From the NCBI RefSeq assembly GCF_014204975.1, contig NZ_JACHMM010000001.1:1-64000 (forward strand): DNA of 64,000 nucleotides, given 5' to 3'. Made by a program: the position numbers and the translations under genes. Positions 1 through 8,999 of the stretch are shown one piece after another. The notes under the pieces are model-generated. The model searched no databases, was not told the DNA's origin, and worked only from the letters and a program-made list of their open reading frames with translations. Origin of the DNA: Jiangella mangrovi (lineage in GTDB: Bacteria; Actinomycetota; Actinomycetes; Jiangellales; Jiangellaceae). Position 1 is the first letter of the stretch. Each line of letters opens with the position of its first letter.

Positions 1-405
1 GGCACATCCACTCGATTTCCTTTCGGAAATCTCCGTGAAGCGCTGGTGTTACTTTAGGTTTTCCCGGTCTGCCGAGTCAAATTCGCGTTTCTCGAATTCG
101 GCTGGCTGTCGATCGAATGATCCTCGCCCGGGCAACCCGTCTAGCTTACCCCACCGCCCTCGCCGGATCAAGCCCGTAGGCCGATCTGGTTCTGCTTGGC
201 AGGGGTGACTCTGTGAGTCCGGTCCGCCTTGCGGCGTCCCGCGCTCTCACGAGCCGACGGAGAACTTACAAAGATCGGCCCGGCGGAGTCAAATCGAGTC
301 CCGACGATCTCTTCGGCCGAACCGGCCGCTACATCGCCAGAACGGTAGTAGACCTGGTGAGAGGCCTGATCACGGGCTCACGACACCGACCTTGGATGGT
401 GCGCC
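1..405. other. Intergenic region, no gene seen
   Basis: This stretch is less GC-rich than the rest and shows no convincing coding frame; an open frame that starts at 213 is only an out-of-frame shadow of the next genes. It holds a perfect 7-bp hairpin at 14-31 (GATTTCC, loop TTTC, GGAAATC) near the left edge, perhaps the end of a terminator for a gene outside the window. The promoter of the DUF4389 gene should lie in the last 150 bases, but I see no clear -35/-10 pair. Confidence 0.5.
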
Positions 406-1062
406 ATGCAGCAGATGCCACCGACGCCACCGATCGAACCGCCCGCCTACCCCGTCACGCTCGCGGTCGACTACCCCGACCGGCAGCTGGACCGGCTGAC
501 GACGTTCTTCCGCCTCATCGTCGCGATCCCGATTCTCATCGTCCTCGGCAGTGTGGCCGGGGGCACCTGGCAGTGGTCCTACGAACAGGGCGAAGCGGCG
601 GCGGCCGGCGCCGGCGGGCTGCTCTTCTTCGGCCCGCTGCTGCTGATCCTGTTCCGGCAGAAGTACCCGCGCTGGTGGTTCGACTGGAATCTCGAGCTGC
701 AGCGGTTCATCACGCGGGTGGTCTGCTACCTGGCGCTGATGAACGACCGCTACCCCTCCACCGACGAGCACCAGTCCGTCCGCCTGGACTACCGGTACCC
801 GGACGTGCCCGCGGAGCTCAACCGGTTTCTGCCGCTGGTGAAGTGGTTCCTGGCCATCCCGCACTACATCGTGCTGTTCTTCCTGGGCATCGGGGCGTTC
901 TTCGCCATCGTGATCGCCTGGTTCGCCGTGCTGTTCACCGGCCGCTACCCACGCGGGCTGTTCGACTACGTCGAGGGCGTGCTGCGCTGGCAGAACCGGG
1001 TCACCGGCTATGCCGTCACGCTGGTCACCGACAAGTACCCGCCGTTCCGGCTCGAGGCCTGA
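406..1062 (+). CDS. DUF4389 family membrane protein
   Basis: A 218-residue integral membrane protein. Hydrophobic segments lie at about 37-55, 70-84, 103-113 and 145-175. The repeated pattern of short YP-containing motifs ([48 protein letters not shown]) is what I recognise as the DUF4389 family, whose function is unknown. The ATG follows a GGATGG-type ribosome binding site. It ends 52 bases before the response-regulator gene and is on the same strand, but the regulator seems to have its own promoter in the gap, so a functional link is not established. Confidence 0.8.
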   Translation: MQQMPPTPPIEPPAYPVTLAVDYPDRQLDRLTTFFRLIVAIPILIVLGSVAGGTWQWSYEQGEAAAAGAGGLLFFGPLLLILFRQKYPRWWFDWNLELQRFITRVVCYLALMNDRYPSTDEHQSVRLDYRYPDVPAELNRFLPLVKWFLAIPHYIVLFFLGIGAFFAIVIAWFAVLFTGRYPRGLFDYVEGVLRWQNRVTGYAVTLVTDKYPPFRLEA

Positions 1063-1074
1063 GCGCGCCCGGCC

Positions 1075-1108
1075 TTCTCAGGCTGCTCTTAACCTCGCCC
1101 TCCACACT
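1075..1108 (+). promoter_or_regulatory. Probable response-regulator box and promoter of the two-component system
   Basis: Bases 1075-1092 read TTCTCAGGCTGCTCTTAA. Within it TCTCAG and TCTTAA are spaced 11 bp apart, the tandem half-site plan used by OmpR-type regulators. A nearly identical copy sits at 3164-3181 before the efflux genes. A weak -10 (CACACT, 1103-1108) would put transcription start at about the GTG at 1115, so the mRNA may be leaderless; no separate ribosome binding site is visible. Autoregulation by the gene just downstream is inferred. Confidence 0.55.
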
Positions 1109-1114
1109 GCGAGG

Positions 1115-1795
1115 GTGCGGGTCCTTGTCGTCGACGACGAGCCGGTGCTCCGGGAGTCCCTGGCGCGATCGCTGCGCTTCGAGGGCTACGCCGTCACGAC
1201 CGCGGCCGACGGCGTCGAGGCGCTGAGCCGCGTCCCGGACGTGCGCCCCGACGTGCTGGTGGTCGACGTGGTGATGCCGCGCCTGGACGGCATCGAGGTG
1301 TGCCGGCGGCTGCGCGGCGACGGCGACCGCACGCCCGTCCTCATGCTGACCGCGCGCGACGCCGTCCGCGACCGAGTCCTGGGGCTGGACGCCGGCGCCG
1401 ACGACTACCTGGTGAAGCCGTTCGCGCACGAGGAGCTGCTGGCCCGGCTGCGCGCGATGCTGCGGCGCACGTCGGCCAGCGGCGACGACCCGCCGCTCGT
1501 GGTCGGCGACCTGCGGCTGGACCCGCGGACGTGGCAGGTCCGCCGTCGTGACCGGGAGATCACGCTGACCCGGACGGAGTTCGGCCTGCTGGAGCTGCTC
1601 ATGCGCCATCCGCGCCAGGTGCTCACACGCGGCCAGCTCTACGAGGGCGTGTGGGGCTGCGACCTGGACGGCTCGACGAACTCGCTGGACGTCTACATCG
1701 GCTACCTGCGCAAGAAGCTCGAGGCCGGCGGCGAGCCGCGCATGCTCCACACCGTCCGCGGCGTCGGTTATTCCCTGCGTGCGGAGACATCGTGA
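1115..1795 (+). CDS. OmpR-family response regulator
   Basis: A 226-residue two-domain regulator. The receiver domain (1-115) has the acidic pocket D7/D8, phospho-acceptor D51 in VVDVVMP, T79 and K101 in LVKPF. The winged-helix DNA-binding domain (about 130-224) has the family's [11 protein letters not shown] and RGVGYSL motifs. I chose the GTG at 1115 because the receiver fold begins right there (VRVLVVDDE); upstream codons in the same frame read through the previous gene. The stop overlaps the GTG of the sensor kinase. Its likely target is the efflux operon downstream, judged from the shared box and gene order. Confidence 0.9.
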   Translation: MRVLVVDDEPVLRESLARSLRFEGYAVTTAADGVEALSRVPDVRPDVLVVDVVMPRLDGIEVCRRLRGDGDRTPVLMLTARDAVRDRVLGLDAGADDYLVKPFAHEELLARLRAMLRRTSASGDDPPLVVGDLRLDPRTWQVRRRDREITLTRTEFGLLELLMRHPRQVLTRGQLYEGVWGCDLDGSTNSLDVYIGYLRKKLEAGGEPRMLHTVRGVGYSLRAETS

Positions 1796-3192
1796 CCCTC
1801 CGGGCCCGCCTCGCGGTGCTGACATCGGTGGCGGTGGCGCTGGCGATCGTCGCGGCGTCGGTCGCCGCCTGGCTGCTGATCCGCTCCAGTCTGCTCGACG
1901 ACATCGACCAGCGGCTGCTCTCCCGCGTTCCCGACGTCGAGGAGATGGCGCGGACGGCGGCGGAGGTGCCCCAGGGCGCGCGGCACCGACTCTCCCTGTT
2001 CCTCGGCAACGACCCGCTCGGCGTGCAGACCATCACGTCCGACGGCGCCGTCGAGCCGGGACTGCTACCGGGCAACGGCCCGGAGTCGCTGGTGCTGGAC
2101 GACGAGGAACGGCGGATGCTGGCCGGCGAGCTCGAGGGACCGCTGCTGCGCAACGAGGTGGTCGGCGGCGAGGACGTCCGGGTCATGACGGCGGCCCTGG
2201 AGCACGGCGGGGCGCTGCGGTTGGTCCAGCCGCTGAAGAGCGTGCACGAGACGCTCACCCGGATCGCCTGGCTGCTGGCCGGGATCACCGGGGCGGGCGT
2301 CGCGCTGGCCGCGGCGCTGGGCTGGACTACCGCGCGCACCGGGCTGCGGCCCATCGACCGGCTGGTCGACGCGGCCGAGCAGGTCGCGACCACGAAGGAT
2401 CTGGCGCACCGGATCGACCCGCCGGGCAACGAGCGCCACGAGGTGGCCCGCCTCGCCGGCTCCGTCAACGCCATGCTGGCCGCACTCGACGACGCCCGCA
2501 CCCAGCAGCGCCGGCTGGTCGAGGACGCCGGGCACGAGCTGCGCACCCCGCTGACGACGCTGCGCACCGACCTCGGGGTCCTGCTGCGCAGCGAGCAGCA
2601 GCCCGGCCGCACGCTGACGCCGTCGGAGCGCGCCCGCCTGCTGCGCGACCTGGAGACCGAGGCGGCCGCGCTGTCGGACATGGTCGCCGAGATCGTCGAG
2701 CTAGCCCGCGGCGGCACCGAGCCCGAGCCGCCGCTGGAGACGGATCTGCGCGCCCTGGTCGACCGCGCGGTGGCCCGCACCCGCCGCGTCGCGCCCGCCG
2801 TCACCGTCGTCGTCGCCGGTCGCTCGTTCGAGGCCGTCGTCCACCCGGTCGTGCTGGAGCGGGCCGTCGCGAACCTGGTCCGCAACGCCGTCCAGGTCAG
2901 CGCGCCCGGCGCCACCGTCGACGTGCTGCTGGACGAGTATCGCGGCGCCGCCCGGATCCGGGTCCTGGACCGCGGGCCGGGCATCTCCGACCTCGACCTG
3001 CCGCGCGTCTTCGACCGGTTCTACCGCGGCCAGGCGGCCCGCGAACGACACGGCTCCGGGCTGGGCCTCGCCATCGTCGCGCAGGCTGCGGAGCTGCACG
3101 GCGGCACGGTCGCGGCCGGCCGGCGCAAGGGCGGCGGCGCCGTCCTGACCCTGGAGCTGCCGATTCTCAGCCCGCTCTTAGACCGGGCCTAA
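1792..3192 (+). CDS. Sensor histidine kinase
   Basis: A 466-residue membrane sensor. One membrane helix is at about 9-31, followed by an extracytoplasmic sensor segment (about 32-153) and a second helix (about 156-178). HAMP follows at about 180-235. The HisKA domain has phospho-acceptor H248 in [10 protein letters not shown], and the HATPase_c domain has N361/N365, D393 in DRGPGI and GSGLGLAIV at 421-429. The GTG start overlaps the regulator's stop (GTGA), so the pair should be translated together. The last codons contain the second copy of the regulator box (3164-3181). The signal it senses cannot be read from sequence; neighbours suggest an envelope-active compound. Confidence 0.9.
   Translation: MTLRARLAVLTSVAVALAIVAASVAAWLLIRSSLLDDIDQRLLSRVPDVEEMARTAAEVPQGARHRLSLFLGNDPLGVQTITSDGAVEPGLLPGNGPESLVLDDEERRMLAGELEGPLLRNEVVGGEDVRVMTAALEHGGALRLVQPLKSVHETLTRIAWLLAGITGAGVALAAALGWTTARTGLRPIDRLVDAAEQVATTKDLAHRIDPPGNERHEVARLAGSVNAMLAALDDARTQQRRLVEDAGHELRTPLTTLRTDLGVLLRSEQQPGRTLTPSERARLLRDLETEAAALSDMVAEIVELARGGTEPEPPLETDLRALVDRAVARTRRVAPAVTVVVAGRSFEAVVHPVVLERAVANLVRNAVQVSAPGATVDVLLDEYRGAARIRVLDRGPGISDLDLPRVFDRFYRGQAARERHGSGLGLAIVAQAAELHGGTVAAGRRKGGGAVLTLELPILSPLLDRA
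3164..3184 (+). promoter_or_regulatory. Second response-regulator box, inside the 3' end of the kinase gene
   Basis: TTCTCAGCCCGCTCTTAG at 3164-3181 differs from the box at 1075-1092 at four of 18 positions and keeps the same half-sites and spacing. It overlaps the final kinase codons and lies about 88 bases before the lipoprotein ATG. CTTAG at 3177-3181 also pairs with CTAAG at 3189-3193. I read it as the operator through which the two-component system controls the efflux genes; no clear -10 could be placed. Confidence 0.5.
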
Positions 3193-3268
3193 GGACGTCT
3201 CATCCGGCGCCGGGAGCGTGGCGGGTGTACGGCAACGACCGACATCCGACACGTCCCCGGAGGACATC

Positions 3269-3889
3269 ATGACCCGATCCACCCGGCGCAGGTCCGGCCT
3301 GCTGCCGGCCCTCGCGCTCCTGCTCGCCGTCGCGCTGACCGGCTGCGGCTCCGACGACGGCGGCGACGACCTGTCCGCGGCCGGCACCGCAGCCGCCGAC
3401 GGCGATGCCGACTCCGGCGACGGGGCGGGCGACGGCGGCAGCAGCGGCGACGGCGCCAGTGACGACGGCGGCAGCGGCGGCGACCGCAGCGAGGTCGACC
3501 CCGAGCAGGCCGAGCTCGACTTCTACGAGTGCATGCGCGAGCACGGCGTCGACCTGCCGGACCCCGACCCGGGCCAGCCGGGCATGCAGCTGCGCCTCCC
3601 CCAGGGCGACCCGAACGCGCAGGCCGCCGCCGAGGAGTGCCGCGCCCTGTTGCCCAACGGCGGCGAGCCGCCGCAGCTGGACGCGAGCCAGCTGGAGTCG
3701 CTGCGGGCGTTCACCGGCTGCATGCGCGACAACGGCATCGACATGGCCGACCCGGGCGCCGACGGCACGCTGTCGGTGCCGCAGGGCGTGAACCCGGAGT
3801 CGGCGGAGTTCCAGACCGCGATGAGCACGTGCCAGCCGCTGCTCGAGGGTGCCCCGATCCGGATGCGCGCCGGCGGTGGTCCGCAGTGA
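3269..3889 (+). CDS. Secreted lipoprotein with two Cys-containing repeats
   Basis: A 206-residue predicted lipoprotein of unknown function. A basic N-terminus and hydrophobic stretch lead to a lipobox LTGC with lipidated C26. Next is a low-complexity Gly/Asp/Ser linker (about 27-80). Two copies of a short motif follow, CMREHGVDLPDP and CMRDNGIDMADP, with further cysteines (AAEEC, STC). The start has a good ribosome binding site (CGGAGGA at 3258-3264). Its stop overlaps the GTG of the adaptor gene, so it is part of the efflux operon. A role as ligand-binding partner of the adaptor or of the kinase sensor domain is only inference from position. Confidence 0.75.
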   Translation: MTRSTRRRSGLLPALALLLAVALTGCGSDDGGDDLSAAGTAAADGDADSGDGAGDGGSSGDGASDDGGSGGDRSEVDPEQAELDFYECMREHGVDLPDPDPGQPGMQLRLPQGDPNAQAAAEECRALLPNGGEPPQLDASQLESLRAFTGCMRDNGIDMADPGADGTLSVPQGVNPESAEFQTAMSTCQPLLEGAPIRMRAGGGPQ

Positions 3890-5070
3890 CGACCACGCTC
3901 GAGGACGGGCGCCTGGACGACCCGGACGCGGACCTGGACCGGCCGCGCCGCTCCCGGACCCGGCTGCTCTGGCTGACGCTCGGCGTGATCGGCGTCGCCG
4001 GGGCGGGCGGCGCGGCCTGGTACCTCACCCAGGAGGACGGCGGCGAGCCCGCGCCCCAGTCGGCGGCGCCGGTGGCGACGGCGACCGTGACCCGCGAGAC
4101 CATCGCCTCGTCGGAGACCTGGACCGGCACCCTCGGCCACGGCGAGGCGCTCACCGTCCAGGCGGCGCAGGCCGGTGACCCGGCCGGCCAGGGAGGCACC
4201 GTCACCCGCGTCGCCGCCGCCGACACCGAGGTGACCCGTGGCACCGAGCTGTACCGGCTGGACGAGCGGCCGGTGACGGCGCTGCTCGGGGTGATCCCGA
4301 TGTACCGGGACCTCGGATCCGGCGACTACGGCGTCGACGTCGAGCAGCTGGAGGCGAACCTGGTCGCGCTCGGCTACACCGGGTTCACCGCCGACGACGA
4401 GTACACCTACAACACCGCCGAGGCCGTCGAGGAGTGGCAGGAGGACCTCGGCCGCGACGAGACCGGAACGGTGGGCCGCGGCGACGTGGTCTTCCTGCCC
4501 GAGGGCGGGCGGGTCGGGACGGTGCACGCCGACGTCGGCACGCCGGTCACGCCGGGCACGCCGGTGCTCGACGTCACCGGGACCGACCAGGTGGCGACGC
4601 TCGAGGTCGACGTCGCCGACCGCGACCTGCTCGCCGTCGGCGCCGCCGTCACCGTCGTGCTGCCCGACGGCGCGGAGGCGGCCGGGACGGTGACGGCGTC
4701 GACGGTGGTGGAGGCGCCCTCCGCGGCCGGCGCGAGCGCGGCCGCTGGCGCCGGTTCCGGTGAGGAGGCGGCCAGCGCCGAGGACGCCGTCGTCGAGATC
4801 GAGGTGGCGCTGGCCGCACCGGTCGACGCCGCGCTCGCCGGGTCGCCGGTGGACGTGGTGCTGCCGGTCGGCGAACGGGTCGACGTGCTGGTGGTCCCGG
4901 TGACGGCGCTGCTGGCGACGGCCGGCGGCGGCTACGGGCTCGAGCTCGTGGGCGACGACGGCGCGACGTCGGTGGTCCCGGTCGAGCCGGGGCTGTTCGC
5001 CGACGGCCGGGTCGAGGTGACCGGCGACGGCATCGCCGAGGGCGACGTCGTGGGGGTGGCCGGGCGATGA
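3886..5070 (+). CDS. Efflux periplasmic adaptor (MacA-like) with peptidoglycan-binding domain
   Basis: A 394-residue membrane-anchored adaptor. A cytosolic tail is followed by one membrane helix (about 26-46). Beta-barrel and lipoyl-like segments flank a peptidoglycan-binding-1-type domain at about 145-195 (YGVDVEQLEANLVALGY...WQEDLGRDETG). An Ala/Gly-rich insertion lies at about 275-305. Adaptors of this type link a MacB-like ABC permease to the cell wall in monoderm bacteria. The GTG start overlaps the lipoprotein stop, and the gene's stop overlaps the ATG of the ATPase, so the four genes are translationally coupled. Confidence 0.85.
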   Translation: MTTTLEDGRLDDPDADLDRPRRSRTRLLWLTLGVIGVAGAGGAAWYLTQEDGGEPAPQSAAPVATATVTRETIASSETWTGTLGHGEALTVQAAQAGDPAGQGGTVTRVAAADTEVTRGTELYRLDERPVTALLGVIPMYRDLGSGDYGVDVEQLEANLVALGYTGFTADDEYTYNTAEAVEEWQEDLGRDETGTVGRGDVVFLPEGGRVGTVHADVGTPVTPGTPVLDVTGTDQVATLEVDVADRDLLAVGAAVTVVLPDGAEAAGTVTASTVVEAPSAAGASAAAGAGSGEEAASAEDAVVEIEVALAAPVDAALAGSPVDVVLPVGERVDVLVVPVTALLATAGGGYGLELVGDDGATSVVPVEPGLFADGRVEVTGDGIAEGDVVGVAGR

Positions 5071-5774
5071 GCGTGTCGACGGCGCGGCCGGTGGTCCGGC
5101 TGCGCAACGTGCACCGCCGCTACCCCGGCCGGCCGCCGGTGCGGGCGCTCGACGGCGTCAGCCTCACCGTCGCGCCGGGCGAGCTCGTCGCGATCGTGGG
5201 GCCGTCGGGGTCGGGGAAGTCCACGCTGCTGAACATCCTGGGCACGCTGGACCGGGCCGACGCCGGCGAGGTGTCGATCGACGGCCAGGACGTCGCCGAG
5301 CTGAGCGACCGGCAGCTGTCGGCGCTGCGAGCGCACCGCATCGGCTTCGTGTTCCAGCAGTTCTTCCTCTCCCCCGGCGTCAGCGCGCTGGACAACGTCG
5401 CCGACGGGTTGCTCTACACCGGGATGTCGCCGCGGGAGCGCCGACGGCGGGCCGCACGGACGCTGGCCCGGGTCGGGCTGGCCGACCGCACGCACCACCG
5501 GCCGAACGAGCTGTCCGGCGGGCAGCGGCAGCGGGTCGCCGTCGCGCGGGCGCTGGTCGGGCGACCGTCGTTCCTGCTGGCCGACGAGCCGACCGGCGCG
5601 CTGGACTCCGCGTCCGGCGCGGCGGTGCTCAAGCTGCTGCACGAGCTGCACGACGGCGGCACCACCGTCATCGTCATCACGCACGACCACGGCGTGGCCG
5701 CCGAGCTGCCGCGGCAGGTGCACATCCTGGACGGGCGCATCGAGTCCGACGAGTACTCCCTGGGGCCGTCGTGA
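5067..5774 (+). CDS. ABC transporter ATPase (MacB/LolD-type)
   Basis: A 235-residue nucleotide-binding subunit. Walker A is GPSGSGKST with K51, the signature LSGGQRQRVA starts near residue 149, Walker B is LLADEPTGALDS near 170, and the switch histidine lies in VITHDHG. The DEPTGALDS form is typical of the MacB/LolD/FtsE group that pairs with permeases of the FtsX fold. It overlaps the adaptor (ATGA) and the permease (GTGA). Together they should form an exporter or a mechanotransmission complex for antimicrobial peptides or lipids; the substrate is unknown. Confidence 0.9.
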   Translation: MSVSTARPVVRLRNVHRRYPGRPPVRALDGVSLTVAPGELVAIVGPSGSGKSTLLNILGTLDRADAGEVSIDGQDVAELSDRQLSALRAHRIGFVFQQFFLSPGVSALDNVADGLLYTGMSPRERRRRAARTLARVGLADRTHHRPNELSGGQRQRVAVARALVGRPSFLLADEPTGALDSASGAAVLKLLHELHDGGTTVIVITHDHGVAAELPRQVHILDGRIESDEYSLGPS

Positions 5775-6964
5775 CTGCGCCGCGCTCGCGGCTGCGCCCG
5801 CGCGACACAGTCCGGGTGGCGTTCTCGGGGCTGCGCGCCCGTCCGCTGCGCGCCGTCCTGTCCGCACTGGGCATCGCGGTCGGCATCGCGGCGATGGTCG
5901 CCGTCGTCGGGATCTCCGCGTCCAGCCGCGAGCAGGTGCACGAGCAGCTGCGCAGCCTCGGGACCAACCTGCTCACCGTCGCGCCCGGCCAGTCCTTCGT
6001 GGGCGAGGCGTCGCTGCCGCCGGAGAGCGTCGACATGGTGGCGCGGCTCGACGACGTCGGCGCCGTCAGCGCGGTCGGCGTCGTCGCGGACACCGCGGTG
6101 TACCGGACCGACGAGATCGACCCGAACCAGACCAACGCGATCGCCGTCAGCGCCGCCCGCACCGACCTGCTCGACACGGTGAGCGCGACGGTCGCGTCGG
6201 GACGCTGGCTGGACGACGCGCTGGGCGCGTTCCCGGTGGTCGTCCTCGGCTCGGACGCGGCGGCCCTGCTGGGGGTGTCGCGGACCGACGGCGACGTGCA
6301 GGTCTGGCTCGGCGGCGAGTGGTTCACCGTCGCCGGCGTCCTCGACCCCGTGCCGCTGGCGCCGGAGCTGGACTCGTCGGCGCTGGTCGGCTGGCCGGTT
6401 GCCGCGTCGCTGCTGGACTTCGACGGCTCGCCGACCACCATCTACCAGCGGGTCGACGAGACGGCGATCGACGACGTCCGCGCACTGCTGCCGACGACGG
6501 TCGACCCCGCGACGCCGGAGGAGGTCGCCGTCAGCCGGCCGTCGGACGCGCTCGAGGCGCAGGCGGCGACCGACGAGACGCTGACGACGCTGCTGCTGGC
6601 GCTCGGCGGCGTGGCGCTGCTGGTCGGCGGTATCGGCGTGGCCAACACCATGGTGATCGCCGTCCTGGAACGGCGCTCCGAGGTGGGGCTGCGGCGGGCG
6701 CTCGGCGCGACCCGGGCGCACATCCGCCGGCAGTTCCTCGGCGAGTCGGTGCTGCTGGCGGCACTCGGCGGGGTCGGCGGGGCGCTGCTCGGCGGTGCGG
6801 CGACGGCGGCCTTCGCCGGGTCGCGGGGCTGGCCGTTCGCGCTGCCGGTGTGGGTGCTGGCGGGCGCGGCCGGCGCGACCATGGTGGTCGGCGCGCTGGC
6901 CGGGGCGTACCCGGCGGCGCGGGCGGCGCGGATGCCCCCGACGGCGGCGCTGTCGAGCGTGTGA
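5771..6964 (+). CDS. ABC transporter permease (MacB/FtsX family)
   Basis: A 397-residue permease. A first membrane helix lies at about 27-48 (LSALGIAVGIAAMVAVVGIS), followed by a large extracytoplasmic MacB-PCD-like domain (about 50-270). Three helices at about 275-300, 325-350 and 360-385 form the FtsX domain. LERRSEVGLRRALGA before the last helices is the usual coupling segment. It is the last gene of the coupled operon with the adaptor and ATPase. The gap after it (6965-7056) carries a separate start signal for the next gene. Confidence 0.88.
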   Translation: MTAPRSRLRPRDTVRVAFSGLRARPLRAVLSALGIAVGIAAMVAVVGISASSREQVHEQLRSLGTNLLTVAPGQSFVGEASLPPESVDMVARLDDVGAVSAVGVVADTAVYRTDEIDPNQTNAIAVSAARTDLLDTVSATVASGRWLDDALGAFPVVVLGSDAAALLGVSRTDGDVQVWLGGEWFTVAGVLDPVPLAPELDSSALVGWPVAASLLDFDGSPTTIYQRVDETAIDDVRALLPTTVDPATPEEVAVSRPSDALEAQAATDETLTTLLLALGGVALLVGGIGVANTMVIAVLERRSEVGLRRALGATRAHIRRQFLGESVLLAALGGVGGALLGGAATAAFAGSRGWPFALPVWVLAGAAGATMVVGALAGAYPAARAARMPPTAALSSV

Positions 6965-7056
6965 CACGTTTGCGCGAATCGGTGGTGGCGGCCGCCGCCC
7001 AGGAGTTCAATGACCCCGTTGAGCTGCTAGAACGGCACGAAGGGACATACGGGGAC

Positions 7057-8538
7057 ATGGCACGTGGGATGGTGCGGGCGGTGGCCGCCGCCGCCGGGGC
7101 GGCGGCGCTCGCGCTCGGCGTCGCGGGATCGGCGTACGCGGAGGGGTCGTACGCCGAGGTGACGCTGAGCGGTGGCGCGGGTGCCTACGAGGGGACGGTG
7201 ACGCTGCCGCCCGGCTTCCCGGCGGTCTCGTTCAGCAGCGACTCGCGTGCGGCCGCGACCGTGCCGACCGGCGCGTCGAACTGGATCTCGGCCGGGACGC
7301 CGTGGGGCGAGGTGTTCGGGTCGAGCCGGGACCAGCCGTACCTCAACCTGCGCCCGGCCGCCGACGCCACGGGGTCGCCGTCGACCACCGTCTACACGTT
7401 CGACACGCCCACGCCGGCCGGCGGCTGGGGGTTCGCGCTCGGCGACATCGACTCCGACATCGCCATGGTCAGCGCGCTGGATGCTTCGGGCGAGCCGGTC
7501 GCCGCCGCGGACCTGGGCTTCGAGGGCGCGTTCAACTACTGCGACGCGTCGCCGCGGCCGAGCGGCAGCGTCTGCTCCTCCGGCCCGCCCGCGGGCGGCG
7601 ACGGCTTCGACCTGCCCGCCGCCGCGAGCGGGGAGAGCTCCGTCACGCTGACCGGCAACGGCCCGGACACCGGCGGCGCGTCGGGCTGGTTCCGGCCGAC
7701 GGTCGCGCTGTCGACGCTGACGGTCGAGTTCGCCTGGCAGACCGGCTTCCCCGTCTACCACACCTGGTTCGCGACGGAGCTGCGCTCGGTCGCCGGCACG
7801 GTCACGCTGGACAGGACGACGCCGCAGGCCGGTGTGGAACTGACGCTGACCTCTCCTGGCGGCGAGGTCGTGGCGACCGCGGTCACCGGCGACGACGGCG
7901 GCTACGTCTTCGAGGGCGTCGCGCCCGGCGAGTACGACGTGACGATGACGGTGCCGGACGGGCTCTTCCCGGTGGGGCCGACGGAGCTGCCTGCGGACGC
8001 CGTCGCCGCGGAGGTGACGGGGGTCGACTTCGACCTCACCGCCTCCGAGCCCGAGCCCGAGGTCCACGACGTGCCCGGCACCGTCACCGACCCGTCGGGC
8101 GACCCGGTACCGGACGCCGACGTCGTGCTCGAGACCCCCGACGGTGACCCCGTCGCCGAGACCACCACCGACGAGAACGGCGACTTCCTGCTCCCCGACG
8201 TCCCGGCCGGCGACTACGACCTGGTCATCACCCCGCCCGGCGGCGCGCCGACGGAGGTCCCGGTGACCGTCCCGCTCGACGAGCCGCTGGACATCGTTGC
8301 GGACCCGACGCCGACCCCGACGCCCACGCCGTCGCCCACCGAGGAGCCGACGTCCACACCGTCGCCCACGGGTGAGCCGACACCGTCGCCCACGGATGGG
8401 CCGGACGAGCCGGACGAGCCGGGCGAGGAGCTGCCGGACACCGGCACCGGAGCCGGGCGGGTCGCCGTCGCCGTCGGCCTGCTCGGTGCGGGCGCCGCCA
8501 TGGTGCTGCTCGCGCGTCGCCGCATGGGGTACGAATAG
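7057..8538 (+). CDS. LPDTG-anchored cell-wall protein with carboxypeptidase-regulatory-like (SdrD B-like) domains
   Basis: A 493-residue exported surface protein. The signal peptide is about 1-29 (ending SAYAEG). A beta-rich N-terminal domain (about 30-245) has several cysteines. Two carboxypeptidase-regulatory-like/Cna B-type repeats follow (about 250-325 and 335-405), each with a GxYxF/GDYDL-type core. A Pro/Thr/Glu-rich wall-spanning linker (about 412-455) leads to the sorting signal LPDTG, a hydrophobic helix and the basic tail ARRRMGYE. A sortase should cleave at LPDTG and attach it to peptidoglycan. The ATG follows GGGG; upstream in-frame codons belong to the permease gene's other frame. 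Confidence 0.85.
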   Translation: MARGMVRAVAAAAGAAALALGVAGSAYAEGSYAEVTLSGGAGAYEGTVTLPPGFPAVSFSSDSRAAATVPTGASNWISAGTPWGEVFGSSRDQPYLNLRPAADATGSPSTTVYTFDTPTPAGGWGFALGDIDSDIAMVSALDASGEPVAAADLGFEGAFNYCDASPRPSGSVCSSGPPAGGDGFDLPAAASGESSVTLTGNGPDTGGASGWFRPTVALSTLTVEFAWQTGFPVYHTWFATELRSVAGTVTLDRTTPQAGVELTLTSPGGEVVATAVTGDDGGYVFEGVAPGEYDVTMTVPDGLFPVGPTELPADAVAAEVTGVDFDLTASEPEPEVHDVPGTVTDPSGDPVPDADVVLETPDGDPVAETTTDENGDFLLPDVPAGDYDLVITPPGGAPTEVPVTVPLDEPLDIVADPTPTPTPTPSPTEEPTSTPSPTGEPTPSPTDGPDEPDEPGEELPDTGTGAGRVAVAVGLLGAGAAMVLLARRRMGYE

Positions 8539-8541
8539 CGC

Positions 8542-8919
8542 GTGGAGAGTGACGGGGACCGGCCGGCGTTCGTGCTGCACGAGCACCGCCGGCCCCGTCA
8601 CCACTTCGACCTGCGGTTGGAGGAGGGCGGCGTCCTGCGCTCGTGGGCCGTGCCCCGCGGGCTGCCGCGCGAACCGGGCGAGAACCGGCTCGCCGTCGAG
8701 GTGCCCGATCACGACCTCGACCACCTCGGCTACGAGGACGCCGACAAGTCCGTCGCCGACACCGGCTGGTGGGAGGAGCACGACCGCACCGAGCGGCGCA
8801 TGCTCTTCACCCTGCACGGCCGCGGCGGCGCCGCCCGGTACGCGCTGATCCGCACCGGCACGGACTGGTTGCTGCGCCGGACCCTCGATCAGCCGCCGTC
8901 CGGTGACGAATCGTCGTGA
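8542..8919 (+). CDS. Stand-alone LigD-type 3'-phosphoesterase domain protein
   Basis: A 125-residue protein consisting almost only of the LigD polymerase-ligase phosphoesterase (PE) module. The core RPRHHFDLRLEEGGVLRSWAVPRG and the following HDLDHLGYE match the family's consensus, including the active-site His/Asp/Arg cluster (HHFDLR). In full LigD this module trims 3' phosphates and ribonucleotides during end joining; here no polymerase or ligase domain is attached or adjacent. The GTG starts three bases after the preceding stop. Its substrate as an isolated domain is unknown. Confidence 0.8.
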   Translation: MESDGDRPAFVLHEHRRPRHHFDLRLEEGGVLRSWAVPRGLPREPGENRLAVEVPDHDLDHLGYEDADKSVADTGWWEEHDRTERRMLFTLHGRGGAARYALIRTGTDWLLRRTLDQPPSGDESS

Positions 8920-8999
8920 GGGTCGTCGAGAACGGCGCGCCGGCTCCGACTCACTGACGAACCGCCGGGGAGGCCGGCGACAGAGCGAAAGGCACGACC

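Noticed and set aside
8311-8400. Short repeats rich in CCGACG and ACGCCG that could suggest a CRISPR or tandem repeat.
   Set aside because: They encode the Pro/Thr/Ser/Glu wall-spanning linker just before the LPDTG motif; unit length is irregular and there are no spacers.
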